DNA of 5,394 bases from Thiotrichales bacterium (GTDB lineage: Bacteria > Pseudomonadota > Gammaproteobacteria > Thiomicrospirales > Thiomicrospiraceae). Position numbers and translations under genes: made by a program. Where the stretch lies: NCBI GenBank assembly GCA_014763835.1, contig JACXUQ010000138.1, positions 1 to 5,394 on the forward strand, read 5' to 3'. A model generated the notes under the pieces. That model was not told the DNA's origin, made no database searches, and saw only the letters and a program-made list of their open reading frames with translations. The first letter of the stretch is position 1; each line of letters starts with the position of its first letter. Of this stretch, positions 1 to 5,394 are shown in pieces.

Positions 1-659
1 GACTTTTCGCCGAAAGCACGTGCGAATTCGTTGATGTAGGTGCCGTTCAGTGCTTCGATATTGTGGATGTAACAATCCATACCGGTATAGAACCACTGGT
101 CTTTGGGTACGCCGGCCAATAGGTCGGCATCCATAATGATCTGGTCGAATACGGTGTAGTCGGAGTTCATGCCGAGTTTTTTGTCAGGACCAGTCAATAC
201 GGTGGTACGCGACGCCTCGGCACCTGTGCCGGAAAGTGTCGGGATGCCCACATGATGCACGGCTGGATTTTTAATCAAATCCCAACCCTGGTAGCTGGCC
301 GAGCCGCCTTCATTCGTCAGCATCAGCGAGATCGCCTTGGCCATATCCAGTGTTGAACCGCCGCCCAGGCCAACGACACTGACCGGATTTCTGCCCTTGC
401 CGAAAGTTTTCACTTCGGCCGTCAGTTGGTCGACGTAAGTGGTTTTCGGTTCGTCGGTGGTGTCCACCCAGACAATCATGTCCTGCGGTTGCATCGGAAT
501 GCGCGCTTGTAGAGGACGACCCTTATGCACATGGTCAACGGCAAAGACCACGAAATCGTCGGCGTTTTTACGCTCGGCAGCCAGTACTTCGTCCAGTTGC
601 TCGAAAGAGCCGCGGCCGAAGATCATTTTGGGAACAGTTTTAAAGTTACGGAATTTCAT
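1..659 (-). CDS. kdnB: Kdo 8-oxidase KdnB, iron-type alcohol dehydrogenase (partial, C-terminus outside window)
   Basis: This gene encodes an enzyme that oxidises the C8 hydroxyl of 3-deoxy-D-manno-octulosonate (Kdo) to the aldehyde. It is the first of two cytoplasmic steps to Kdo8N, an amino sugar of the lipopolysaccharide inner core. The first 219 residues are present and open to the window edge. They start MKFRNFKTV and resemble Shewanella KdnB as I recall it. Visible motifs are the nucleotide-binding GLGGGST at residues 97-103, the family segment GIPTLSGTGAEASRT at 138-152, and GMDCYIH at 193-199. In that last motif D195 and H199 are at the spacing of the first two metal ligands of iron-containing alcohol dehydrogenases; the other two histidines would lie beyond the edge. 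The start is 17 bases after the kdnA stop, with a weak CAGG ribosome site 6 bases upstream. The iron-ADH family is certain. The KdnB assignment rests on overall similarity plus the adjacent kdnA. Confidence 0.9.
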   Translation of the reverse strand, partial: MKFRNFKTVPKMIFGRGSFEQLDEVLAAERKNADDFVVFAVDHVHKGRPLQARIPMQPQDMIVWVDTTDEPKTTYVDQLTAEVKTFGKGRNPVSVVGLGGGSTLDMAKAISLMLTNEGGSASYQGWDLIKNPAVHHVGIPTLSGTGAEASRTTVLTGPDKKLGMNSDYTVFDQIIMDADLLAGVPKDQWFYTGMDCYIHNIEALNGTYINEFARAFGEK

Positions 660-676
660 GGCAAACCTGTTTTGAC

Positions 677-1864
677 CTATTTTTTGAATACGTTGGCAAA
701 AGCGTCGATGCGCTGTTGAATATCGGCTTCCGACCAGCTCAGATTAATGAGCATGGAGAGGGTGCGGCTCATAATGGCGTCCGATTTGGGTGTCTTCACC
801 TGGGTGTAGTCCGGACGGTCGGCAATCAGTTCGATCGGCAGTTTGGCCGGCCCTTTCATCTGCTGGATGTGCGTCCAGTTTTTGAAATAGTGCCAGTTGT
901 TGCCGTACCAGTAGAATACGCCGGGCACCTTCTGTTCGCCCAGTGCTTTGACCACTTCGCGGGCGCGCTCTTCGGTTGGCAGGAAGAAACTCAGGAAACC
1001 GGCGTTGTCGCCCTCGGCGTCCGGCAGGACACGGAAGCTGACTTCGGAATATTGCGACAGGGCGTCTTTAAGCGCTTTTTTATTGCGGCGCTGGATGTCG
1101 AGAATGCGGTCTAGCTTTTTCCACTGCGCCACACCGACAGCGGCGTTCATCTCGGAGATGCGATAGTTAGCCCCCATAATCGGGTGGCCTTCTGCGCCGC
1201 GGTCCATGCCGATATGGTCGTGACCGTGGTCGGAATACATATGGGCGTTGTTGTAGACGGTTTCGTCATTGGTCAACACCGCTCCGCCTTCGCCGCAGGA
1301 GATGGTTTTGACCGAATCGAACGACAGCGTACCGACCTGGCCGATGGTACCGAGCGATTGGCCTTTATAGGTGGCGCCGGTGGCTTGGCAGGCGTCTTCC
1401 AGCAGAATCAGGTTGTGCTCGTCGCAGATCGCCTTGATTTCGTCCATGTGTCCCATGGAACCGCACATATGGACGAAGTTGACCGCTTTGGTGCGTGGCG
1501 TAATGACCGCTTTGATGCCCTCCGGCGACAGCGTCAGGGTTTCGTCGATTTCGGCAAACACCGGAATAGCGCCGGCCAAGACAATCGCTTCAACGCTGGC
1601 AACGAAAGTGAATGGGGGGACGATGACTTCGTCACCGGCGCCGATGCCGGCGGCTGCCAAGGCAGTCGTTAGGGCCGCCGTGCCGCTGGAGACCAGATGG
1701 GCGTGTTTGACGTTCAGGGTGTCACAGATCATGCCTTCCAGTTCGCGCGCTTTCCACACGCCGTTGCGCATGCCGTCAAAGTTGTAGCGGAAGGTGAAGC
1801 CCTGTTCCATGACTTCGTTGATCTGTTGTTTTTCGGATTCGTCAAAAATCTCAAAGCCGGGCAT
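677..1864 (-). CDS. kdnA: 8-amino-3,8-dideoxy-D-manno-octulosonate transaminase KdnA
   Basis: This PLP-dependent aminotransferase of the DegT/DnrJ/EryC1 (sugar aminotransferase) family transfers the amino group of glutamate to the 8-aldehyde made by KdnB, giving Kdo8N. The protein is 395 residues and apparently complete; its start, MPGFEIF, matches Shewanella KdnA as I recall it. Visible landmarks are SSGTAAL at 59-65 (cofactor phosphate loop), EDACQ at 156-160 with D157 expected to contact the PLP ring nitrogen, and SFDSVKT at 181-187 with K186 as the internal aldimine lysine. The histidine-rich stretch SDHGHDHIG at 211-219 and YRISEMNAA at 234-242 are also present. The gene lies 30 bases after gmk and 17 before kdnB on the same strand, so it is probably co-transcribed with both. 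Other sugar aminotransferases share the fold, but the kdnB neighbour and close overall similarity make KdnA the best call. Confidence 0.93.
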   Translation of the reverse strand: MPGFEIFDESEKQQINEVMEQGFTFRYNFDGMRNGVWKARELEGMICDTLNVKHAHLVSSGTAALTTALAAAGIGAGDEVIVPPFTFVASVEAIVLAGAIPVFAEIDETLTLSPEGIKAVITPRTKAVNFVHMCGSMGHMDEIKAICDEHNLILLEDACQATGATYKGQSLGTIGQVGTLSFDSVKTISCGEGGAVLTNDETVYNNAHMYSDHGHDHIGMDRGAEGHPIMGANYRISEMNAAVGVAQWKKLDRILDIQRRNKKALKDALSQYSEVSFRVLPDAEGDNAGFLSFFLPTEERAREVVKALGEQKVPGVFYWYGNNWHYFKNWTHIQQMKGPAKLPIELIADRPDYTQVKTPKSDAIMSRTLSMLINLSWSEADIQQRIDAFANVFKK

Positions 1865-1872
1865 GGCGGTGA

Positions 1873-1878
1873 CTCCTT
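1873..1878 (-). promoter_or_regulatory. Strong Shine-Dalgarno site of kdnA
   Basis: The minus strand reads AAGGAG here, 8 bases before the kdnA ATG at 1864. It is the best ribosome-binding site in the window. It fixes the kdnA start and suggests that kdnA is translated independently rather than by coupling to gmk. Confidence 0.8.
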
Positions 1879-1894
1879 GGTCGTCAGTCGTGCT

Positions 1895-2512
1895 TTATAC
1901 GTCTTGCAGTAAAGCGTCAATCAGGTTCTTGTGTTGGGTGACTTGGCGCGCCTTGCTGAGGCGGCCTGCCAGAAAAATACTGTGTAACTGTTTCAGCGCC
2001 GTATCGAAATGGTTGTTGATGACGATATAGTCGAACTCGTCATAATGTGACATTTCGCTGACCGCGTCGCGCATACGGCGGGCGATGACCTCTTCGCTGT
2101 CGGTGCCGCGGTTGTTCAGGCGGCGGCTCAACTCTTCCAGTGATGGCGGCAGGATAAAAATCGAGATCGCTTCGGGAATCAGTTTACGCACTTGCTGCGC
2201 GCCCTGCCAGTCGATTTCCAGAATCACATCTTTTCCGGCTTTAAGCTGCTCTTCGACCGTGCTGCGCGAGGTGCCGTAGAAGTTGTCGAATACCTGGGCG
2301 TGTTCCAGAAAGTCGCCTTCGCTGATTTTCTGCTTGAACTGTTCGATGCTCAGGAAGTGGTAGTTGACGCCGTTCTCTTCGCCGGGACGCATCGGGCGTG
2401 TGGTCGAGGAAACCGAAACCTTGATGTGGCTGTCCAGCTCGATCAATTTGCCGACCAATGAGGTTTTGCCGGCACCGGATGGGGCGGAAACAATATAAAG
2501 TGAGCCACTCAT
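1895..2512 (-). CDS. gmk: Guanylate kinase
   Basis: Guanylate kinase phosphorylates GMP to GDP with ATP in the cytoplasm, an essential step in GTP, dGTP and second-messenger supply. From the ATG at 2512 the protein has 205 residues, close to the E. coli enzyme (207). It begins MSGSLYIVSAPSGAGKT, with the P-loop at 10-17. The GMP-binding region includes TTRPMRPGE at 37-45 and NFYGTSR at 77-83. EIDWQGAQQVR at 99-109 and the lid segment RRLNNRGTDSEEV at 130-142 are typical. The frame stays open nine codons further, to an ATG at 2539. I prefer 2512 because it matches the family N-terminus, and because GGAG at 2525-2528 lies upstream of it (12 bases, somewhat long) but would lie inside the longer version. 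The gene is first in a likely gmk-kdnA-kdnB operon and divergent from aroK. Confidence 0.96.
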   Translation of the reverse strand: MSGSLYIVSAPSGAGKTSLVGKLIELDSHIKVSVSSTTRPMRPGEENGVNYHFLSIEQFKQKISEGDFLEHAQVFDNFYGTSRSTVEEQLKAGKDVILEIDWQGAQQVRKLIPEAISIFILPPSLEELSRRLNNRGTDSEEVIARRMRDAVSEMSHYDEFDYIVINNHFDTALKQLHSIFLAGRLSKARQVTQHKNLIDALLQDV

Positions 2513-2584
2513 AGATAACAACTTCTCCACAGAAAGCATAAAGCGCGGATAGGCAGCGCCGCGTAAAAATAAAAGTAGTGGGCT

Positions 2585-2593
2585 ATTTTAGCA
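2585..2593 (-). promoter_or_regulatory. Candidate extended -10 promoter for gmk-kdnA-kdnB
   Basis: On the minus strand this reads TGCTAAAAT, an extended -10 element with a TAAAAT hexamer (5 of 6 to TATAAT) preceded by TGn. No good -35 is present at 17-18 bases; TTTCCG is the nearest, matching 3 of 6. Extended -10 promoters often lack one. A start about seven bases downstream, near 2578, would give an untranslated leader of about 66 bases before gmk. This is a sequence-based guess. Confidence 0.5.
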
Positions 2594-2713
2594 GAGAAAT
2601 TTCACGCGCGGAAACTTCGGCAAACGATTGGCCTTGCATATCGCAATAAAAATAATCGGATTTTCACCTCTTTAAATGGCGGGGCGGGGATGGTCGGTCT
2701 ATAACAAATCCAT

Positions 2714-2719
2714 TACAAT
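2714..2719 (+). promoter_or_regulatory. Candidate -10 element of aroK, implying a leaderless mRNA
   Basis: TACAAT matches TATAAT at 5 of 6 positions and ends 6 bases before the aroK ATG at 2726. Transcription would be expected to start about 7 bases downstream, at or beside the A of that ATG. The -35 is poor: TGGTCG at 2691-2696 is at 17-base spacing with 3 of 6 matches. A second possible -10, TATAAC at 2700-2705, would leave only about 14 leader bases. Confidence 0.4.
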
Positions 2720-2725
2720 GTTTGG

Positions 2726-3250
2726 ATGCATAAAGAAAGTATCTTTTTAATTGGCCCGATGGGCGCCGGAAAGTCGACGGTAGGTCGCGCTCTGGCGGAG
2801 CGTTTGCAATACGATTTCGTGGACAGCGATCACGAGATTGAGGCGCGCACTGGTGCCACGATTCCGATGATTTTCGACATCGAAGGCGAAGCCGGATTCC
2901 GCGACCGCGAAGAGTCGATGATTGATGAACTGTCGCAGCGCCCGCAAATCGTGCTGGCCACCGGCGGCGGCGCGGTGGAGCGCGAGATCAATCGCAAGCA
3001 TCTGCGCACGCGAGGTTTTGTAGTTTATCTGAAATCGCCGGTGGAATCCTTGATTCAGCGCACCAAGCACGACCGTAATCGTCCGTTGCTGCAGCACGGC
3101 AATGCGGAAGAGGTACTGCGCAATCTCATGGTCAAACGTGAACCCTGGTATCTGGAGATGGCCGATCTGGTGATCGAGACCCAGCAGGTGCCGGTGCACC
3201 GCGTGGTTAAAACGATTGTGGATCAGTTGCTGGAAGAGCAAATTATTTAA
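2726..3250 (+). CDS. aroK: Shikimate kinase
   Basis: Shikimate kinase phosphorylates the 3-hydroxyl of shikimate with ATP, a cytoplasmic step of the chorismate pathway to aromatic amino acids, folate and quinones. The protein has 174 residues, against 173 for E. coli AroK. It shows the P-loop GPMGAGKST at 10-18, DSDHEIE at 33-39 with D33 and D35 for Mg2+/shikimate contacts, GFRDRE at 57-62 with R59, the substrate glycine loop ATGGGAV at 78-84, the lid DRNRPLL at 116-122, and R138 in the RNP-like motif KREPWY. The overall look is nearer AroK than AroL. ATG 2726 is the only usable start: no start codon lies between it and the in-frame TAA at 2702-2704, and the next Met (M12) is inside the P-loop. 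No ribosome-binding site precedes it. It is first of a pair with aroB, 25 bases downstream. Confidence 0.97.
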   Translation: MHKESIFLIGPMGAGKSTVGRALAERLQYDFVDSDHEIEARTGATIPMIFDIEGEAGFRDREESMIDELSQRPQIVLATGGGAVEREINRKHLRTRGFVVYLKSPVESLIQRTKHDRNRPLLQHGNAEEVLRNLMVKREPWYLEMADLVIETQQVPVHRVVKTIVDQLLEEQII

Positions 3251-3275
3251 ATTGATAAAAATTAGAGAGCAAGGC

Positions 3276-4361
3276 GTGAAAACATTAACGGTTGATTTGG
3301 GTGAAAGAAGTTACCCGATTTTTATTGGCGAAGATCTGTTGGGCAAGGCCGAGTTGGTCAAGCCTTACGTCAAAGGCACGCAGGTGCTGATTGTCACCAA
3401 TACCACCGTGGCGCCGTTGTATCTTGAACAGTGCAAACGGGCGTTTGCCGATTTTCAGGTGGAGTCGGTAGTATTGCCGGACGGCGAACAGTACAAAAAT
3501 CTGGAAGTCTTGAATCAGGTATTCGACGCCCTGATCGGCAAACACTTCGACCGCAAATGCACCTTGGTCGCCTTGGGCGGCGGTGTGATCGGCGATATGA
3601 CAGGCTTTGCGGCGGCGGCGTTTCAGCGTGGCGTAAACTTTATCCAGATTCCGACCACTCTGCTGGCGCAGGTCGACTCGTCGGTAGGCGGCAAGACGGG
3701 CGTGAATCATCCACTGGGTAAAAACATGATCGGCGCTTTCCACCAGCCGCAATGCGTCATTATCGACACCAAAACGCTGAATACTTTGGAAGACCGTGAA
3801 CTTTCTGCCGGTTTGGCGGAGGTGATCAAATACGGCCTGATCGGCGACTTGCCGTTTTTCGAGTGGCTGGAAGCCAACCTGGAAAAACTGCTGGCGCGCG
3901 ATTCGGTGTTTCTGGCCGAGGCGATCGAGCGCTCTTGTGCCAATAAGGCGCGTATTGTTGCCTTGGATGAAAAAGAGGCCGATATGCGCGCGCTGTTCAA
4001 TCTCGGCCATACCTTTGGCCACGCGATTGAAGCGGGCATGGGCTACGGCGTATGGCTGCACGGCGAGGGCGTGAGTGCCGGCACCATGCAGGCGGCCTAT
4101 ATGTCCAAACTGATGGGCCATATCGATGACGCCGATTTTGCCCGTATTCAGGCGATTTTCGAGCGCGCCAAGTTGCCGGTGTGCCCGCCGGGCGTAGAGG
4201 CGATGCCGAACGAAAAATATCTGGATCTGATGGCGGGCGACAAGAAGGTGCAGGCCGGCACCATCCGTCTGGTGTTGCTGAAACGCATCGGCGAGGCCTA
4301 TGTGACCGGCCAGTATGAGCGCGCGCTGCTGGAGCGCACCTTAACCGAATACCGTTGCTGA
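3276..4361 (+). CDS. aroB: 3-dehydroquinate synthase
   Basis: This enzyme cyclises DAHP to 3-dehydroquinate using NAD+ and a divalent metal, usually Zn2+; it is the second step of the shikimate pathway. From the GTG at 3276 the protein has 361 residues (E. coli 362) and begins MKTLTVDLGERSYPI. Motifs are DGEQYK at 69-74, the NAD-binding GGGVIGD at 101-107, VDSSVGGKTGVNHP at 133-146, and GKN at 148-150. The metal ligands are E182 (in AEVIKYG), H245 (in NLGHTFGHAIE) and H262 (in WLHGE), all at family positions. The frame is open upstream to an ATG at 3216, which would overlap aroK by 35 bases and add 20 non-conserved residues. GTG 3276 is preferred for the family N-terminus, aided by a weak GAG-type ribosome site about 6 bases upstream. 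It is probably co-transcribed with aroK and ended by the terminator at 4392-4422. Confidence 0.96.
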   Translation: MKTLTVDLGERSYPIFIGEDLLGKAELVKPYVKGTQVLIVTNTTVAPLYLEQCKRAFADFQVESVVLPDGEQYKNLEVLNQVFDALIGKHFDRKCTLVALGGGVIGDMTGFAAAAFQRGVNFIQIPTTLLAQVDSSVGGKTGVNHPLGKNMIGAFHQPQCVIIDTKTLNTLEDRELSAGLAEVIKYGLIGDLPFFEWLEANLEKLLARDSVFLAEAIERSCANKARIVALDEKEADMRALFNLGHTFGHAIEAGMGYGVWLHGEGVSAGTMQAAYMSKLMGHIDDADFARIQAIFERAKLPVCPPGVEAMPNEKYLDLMAGDKKVQAGTIRLVLLKRIGEAYVTGQYERALLERTLTEYRC

Positions 4362-4391
4362 GGGATGTGTCCGCAGCCTGTTGAATACCCG

Positions 4392-4422
4392 GCCTGTTCA
4401 GTTTTTGAACAGGCTTTTTTTT
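4392..4422 (+). terminator. Rho-independent terminator after aroB
   Basis: A perfect 9-bp stem (GCCTGTTCA at 4392-4400 with TGAACAGGC at 4406-4414) and a 5-base loop are followed directly by eight T at 4415-4422. The position 31 bases past the aroB stop marks the end of the aroKB transcript. The U tract is on the plus-strand side only, so it acts in one direction. Confidence 0.93.
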
Positions 4423-4485
4423 GCCTAATTGAGAGCTTTGCACGAGTGGGGCGCGAGAGAAAAATGAGGAAAAAATTGGCTGATT

Positions 4486-5343
4486 GTGGCGGAAAACGCA
4501 GCTAATAGCTGGCTATTAGCAAGTTTTGACTTCGCCAACGCCTTGCTGACCACATACGGCGGTTGTGTGTTGAATTACAGACCTAACGGTGGCGAAGAGT
4601 TGTTGTGGGTCAGCCCGACCGCGGTTTATCACGGCAAAAAACCGGTGCGTGGTGGGGTGCCGGTGTGCTGGCCGTGGTTTGGCAAGGGCGCGGAAACCGG
4701 ACAGCCGGCGCACGGTTTTGTGCGCAATATGGTGTGGCATCTGGATGACGTGCGCGATCTGGAAAGCGGCGTGACCGAGGTGGTGATGTCGTGCGAGGCG
4801 AATGAGAATACATTGGCGGTGTGGCCGCACAGTTTCCATTTGCAGTTGAAGGTGGAGATCGGCGAAACCTTGGCGTTGACTCTGACGACCACCAATCCGA
4901 ACGATCACGATCTGGTCATTACCGAGGCGTTGCACACCTATTTCAAGGTGACGCAGGCAGCGGGGCTGGTCATCAAAGGCCTGGAAGGCGCAACCCATCT
5001 CGACAAGCTGGCGGAAAACGCGCCGGCGGTGACGCAAACGGGCGCCCTGACTTTGCAGCCGCCGATGGATTCGGTGTTTTTAAACCAGACAGGCCGGGTG
5101 ACGGTTGAAGATGCGGTGGGCGGCCGTGTCATCACCATCGACAAGGCGCATTCAATGTCGTCTGTGGTGTGGAATCCGGGGGCGGAAATCGTTAAAGGCT
5201 TTGATGACATTCCGGCCGACGACTGGCCGCATTTCGTCTGTGTGGAGAGCGGTAATGTGCTGGAAGATGCGGTGACCGTGGCCAGCGGTGAAAAGCATGC
5301 GTTGAAAGTGGTTTATGCCATCGAATCTATCAATGCCGTTTAA
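4486..5343 (+). CDS. D-hexose-6-phosphate mutarotase (YeaD / glucose-6-phosphate 1-epimerase family)
   Basis: Members of this aldose-1-epimerase-like, beta-sandwich family interconvert the alpha and beta anomers of glucose-6-phosphate and related hexose-6-phosphates in the cytoplasm. The protein has 285 residues from the GTG at 4486. Signature motifs are RGGVPVCWPWFG at 55-66, HGFVR at 76-80, ALHTYF at 148-153 with H150 as the likely catalytic histidine, WNPG at 229-232, and FVCVE at 250-254 with E254 as the likely catalytic glutamate. R55 and R80 are the probable phosphate contacts by analogy with the yeast homologue. The N-terminus is about 20 residues shorter than E. coli YeaD. The start is uncertain: the frame is closed by a TGA at 4465-4467, and GAGGA at 4466-4470 sits 15 bases from the GTG but 9 from an in-frame CTG at 4480. 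The gene lies beyond the aroB terminator, so it is probably a separate unit, though I see no clear promoter. Confidence 0.9.
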   Translation: MAENAANSWLLASFDFANALLTTYGGCVLNYRPNGGEELLWVSPTAVYHGKKPVRGGVPVCWPWFGKGAETGQPAHGFVRNMVWHLDDVRDLESGVTEVVMSCEANENTLAVWPHSFHLQLKVEIGETLALTLTTTNPNDHDLVITEALHTYFKVTQAAGLVIKGLEGATHLDKLAENAPAVTQTGALTLQPPMDSVFLNQTGRVTVEDAVGGRVITIDKAHSMSSVVWNPGAEIVKGFDDIPADDWPHFVCVESGNVLEDAVTVASGEKHALKVVYAIESINAV

Positions 5344-5356
5344 TTTTATTGATTGG

Positions 5357-5387
5357 TTGAACGGACGCGGCTGTTGTATGGTAAAAG
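5357..5387 (+). promoter_or_regulatory. Weak promoter candidate at the right edge
   Basis: TTGAAC at 5357-5362 (4 of 6 to the -35 consensus) is followed, after a long 19-base spacer, by TAAAAG at 5382-5387 preceded by TGG, an extended -10 arrangement. The sequence AAAAGGA near 5383-5389 could instead be a ribosome-binding site for a gene starting just outside the window. Either reading is tentative. Confidence 0.2.
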
Positions 5388-5394
5388 GATGTGA

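Noticed and set aside
1184..1672. Plus-strand open frame of 162 codons opposite kdnA
   Set aside because: It is fully antisense to kdnA, with no ribosome site or recognisable motif.
2544..2563. CGCGG / CCGCG inverted repeat in the putative gmk leader
   Set aside because: The stem is only 5 bp with a 10-base loop and no T tract. It is too short to call a regulatory hairpin in GC-rich sequence.
2596..2603. Perfect palindrome GAAATTTC just upstream of the gmk -10 candidate
   Set aside because: Eight bases is expected by chance. It does not extend at either end and matches no operator I can name.
2634..2646. TTGC-ATATC-GCAA inverted repeat between gmk and aroK
   Set aside because: The arms are only four bases and do not extend, so chance is the simplest explanation.
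3216..3275. N-terminal extension of aroB to ATG 3216
   Set aside because: The 20 extra residues have no counterpart in the family, overlap aroK, and have no ribosome site. The GTG at 3276 gives a length matching the family.
3285..4121. Long open frame (278 codons) on the minus strand opposite aroB
   Set aside because: It lies wholly inside aroB, which has all its metal- and NAD-binding motifs. The translation resembles no family I know and has the biased composition of an antisense shadow.
4516..5037. Open frame of 173 codons on the minus strand opposite the mutarotase gene
   Set aside because: It is antisense to a gene with clear family motifs. It has no recognisable domain, and its His/Arg/Gln-rich composition is typical of a shadow frame.

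Overview
The window is ordinary, dense bacterial chromosome with moderately high GC. Six protein genes lie in two divergent blocks. The closest matches I recall for every protein (KdnA/KdnB of Shewanella; Gmk, AroK, AroB and YeaD of E. coli) point to a gammaproteobacterium that makes lipopolysaccharide. I cannot name the genus from sequence alone. There is no sign of a mobile element, CRISPR array, tRNA or rRNA.

Layout. Bases 1-2512 on the minus strand read, in order of transcription, gmk (guanylate kinase), kdnA (PLP-dependent aminotransferase) and kdnB (iron-type alcohol dehydrogenase, cut by the left window edge). The gaps are only 30 and 17 bases, so they look like one operon. Bases 2513-2725 are a divergent intergenic region with an extended -10 promoter candidate for gmk and a -10 candidate placed so close to aroK that its mRNA may be leaderless. 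Bases 2726-4361 on the plus strand hold aroK and aroB, 25 bases apart, followed by a textbook intrinsic terminator at 4392-4422. A D-hexose-6-phosphate mutarotase gene follows at 4486-5343. The last 51 bases hold only a weak promoter candidate.

How the genes work together. KdnB and KdnA are the known pair that converts Kdo to 8-amino-3,8-dideoxy-D-manno-octulosonate (Kdo8N), which replaces Kdo in the inner core of lipopolysaccharide. KdnB oxidises the C8 hydroxyl and KdnA transaminates the product with glutamate. Gmk makes GDP from GMP and has no direct step in that pathway, so the linkage is probably transcriptional convenience. AroK and AroB are two steps of the shikimate pathway. The mutarotase interconverts hexose-6-phosphate anomers and seems to be transcribed separately or by read-through.

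The most distinctive content is the Kdo8N gene pair in a gmk operon. I see no wholly undescribed system here. The other points worth checking are the probable leaderless start of aroK and the unusual start region of the mutarotase gene.
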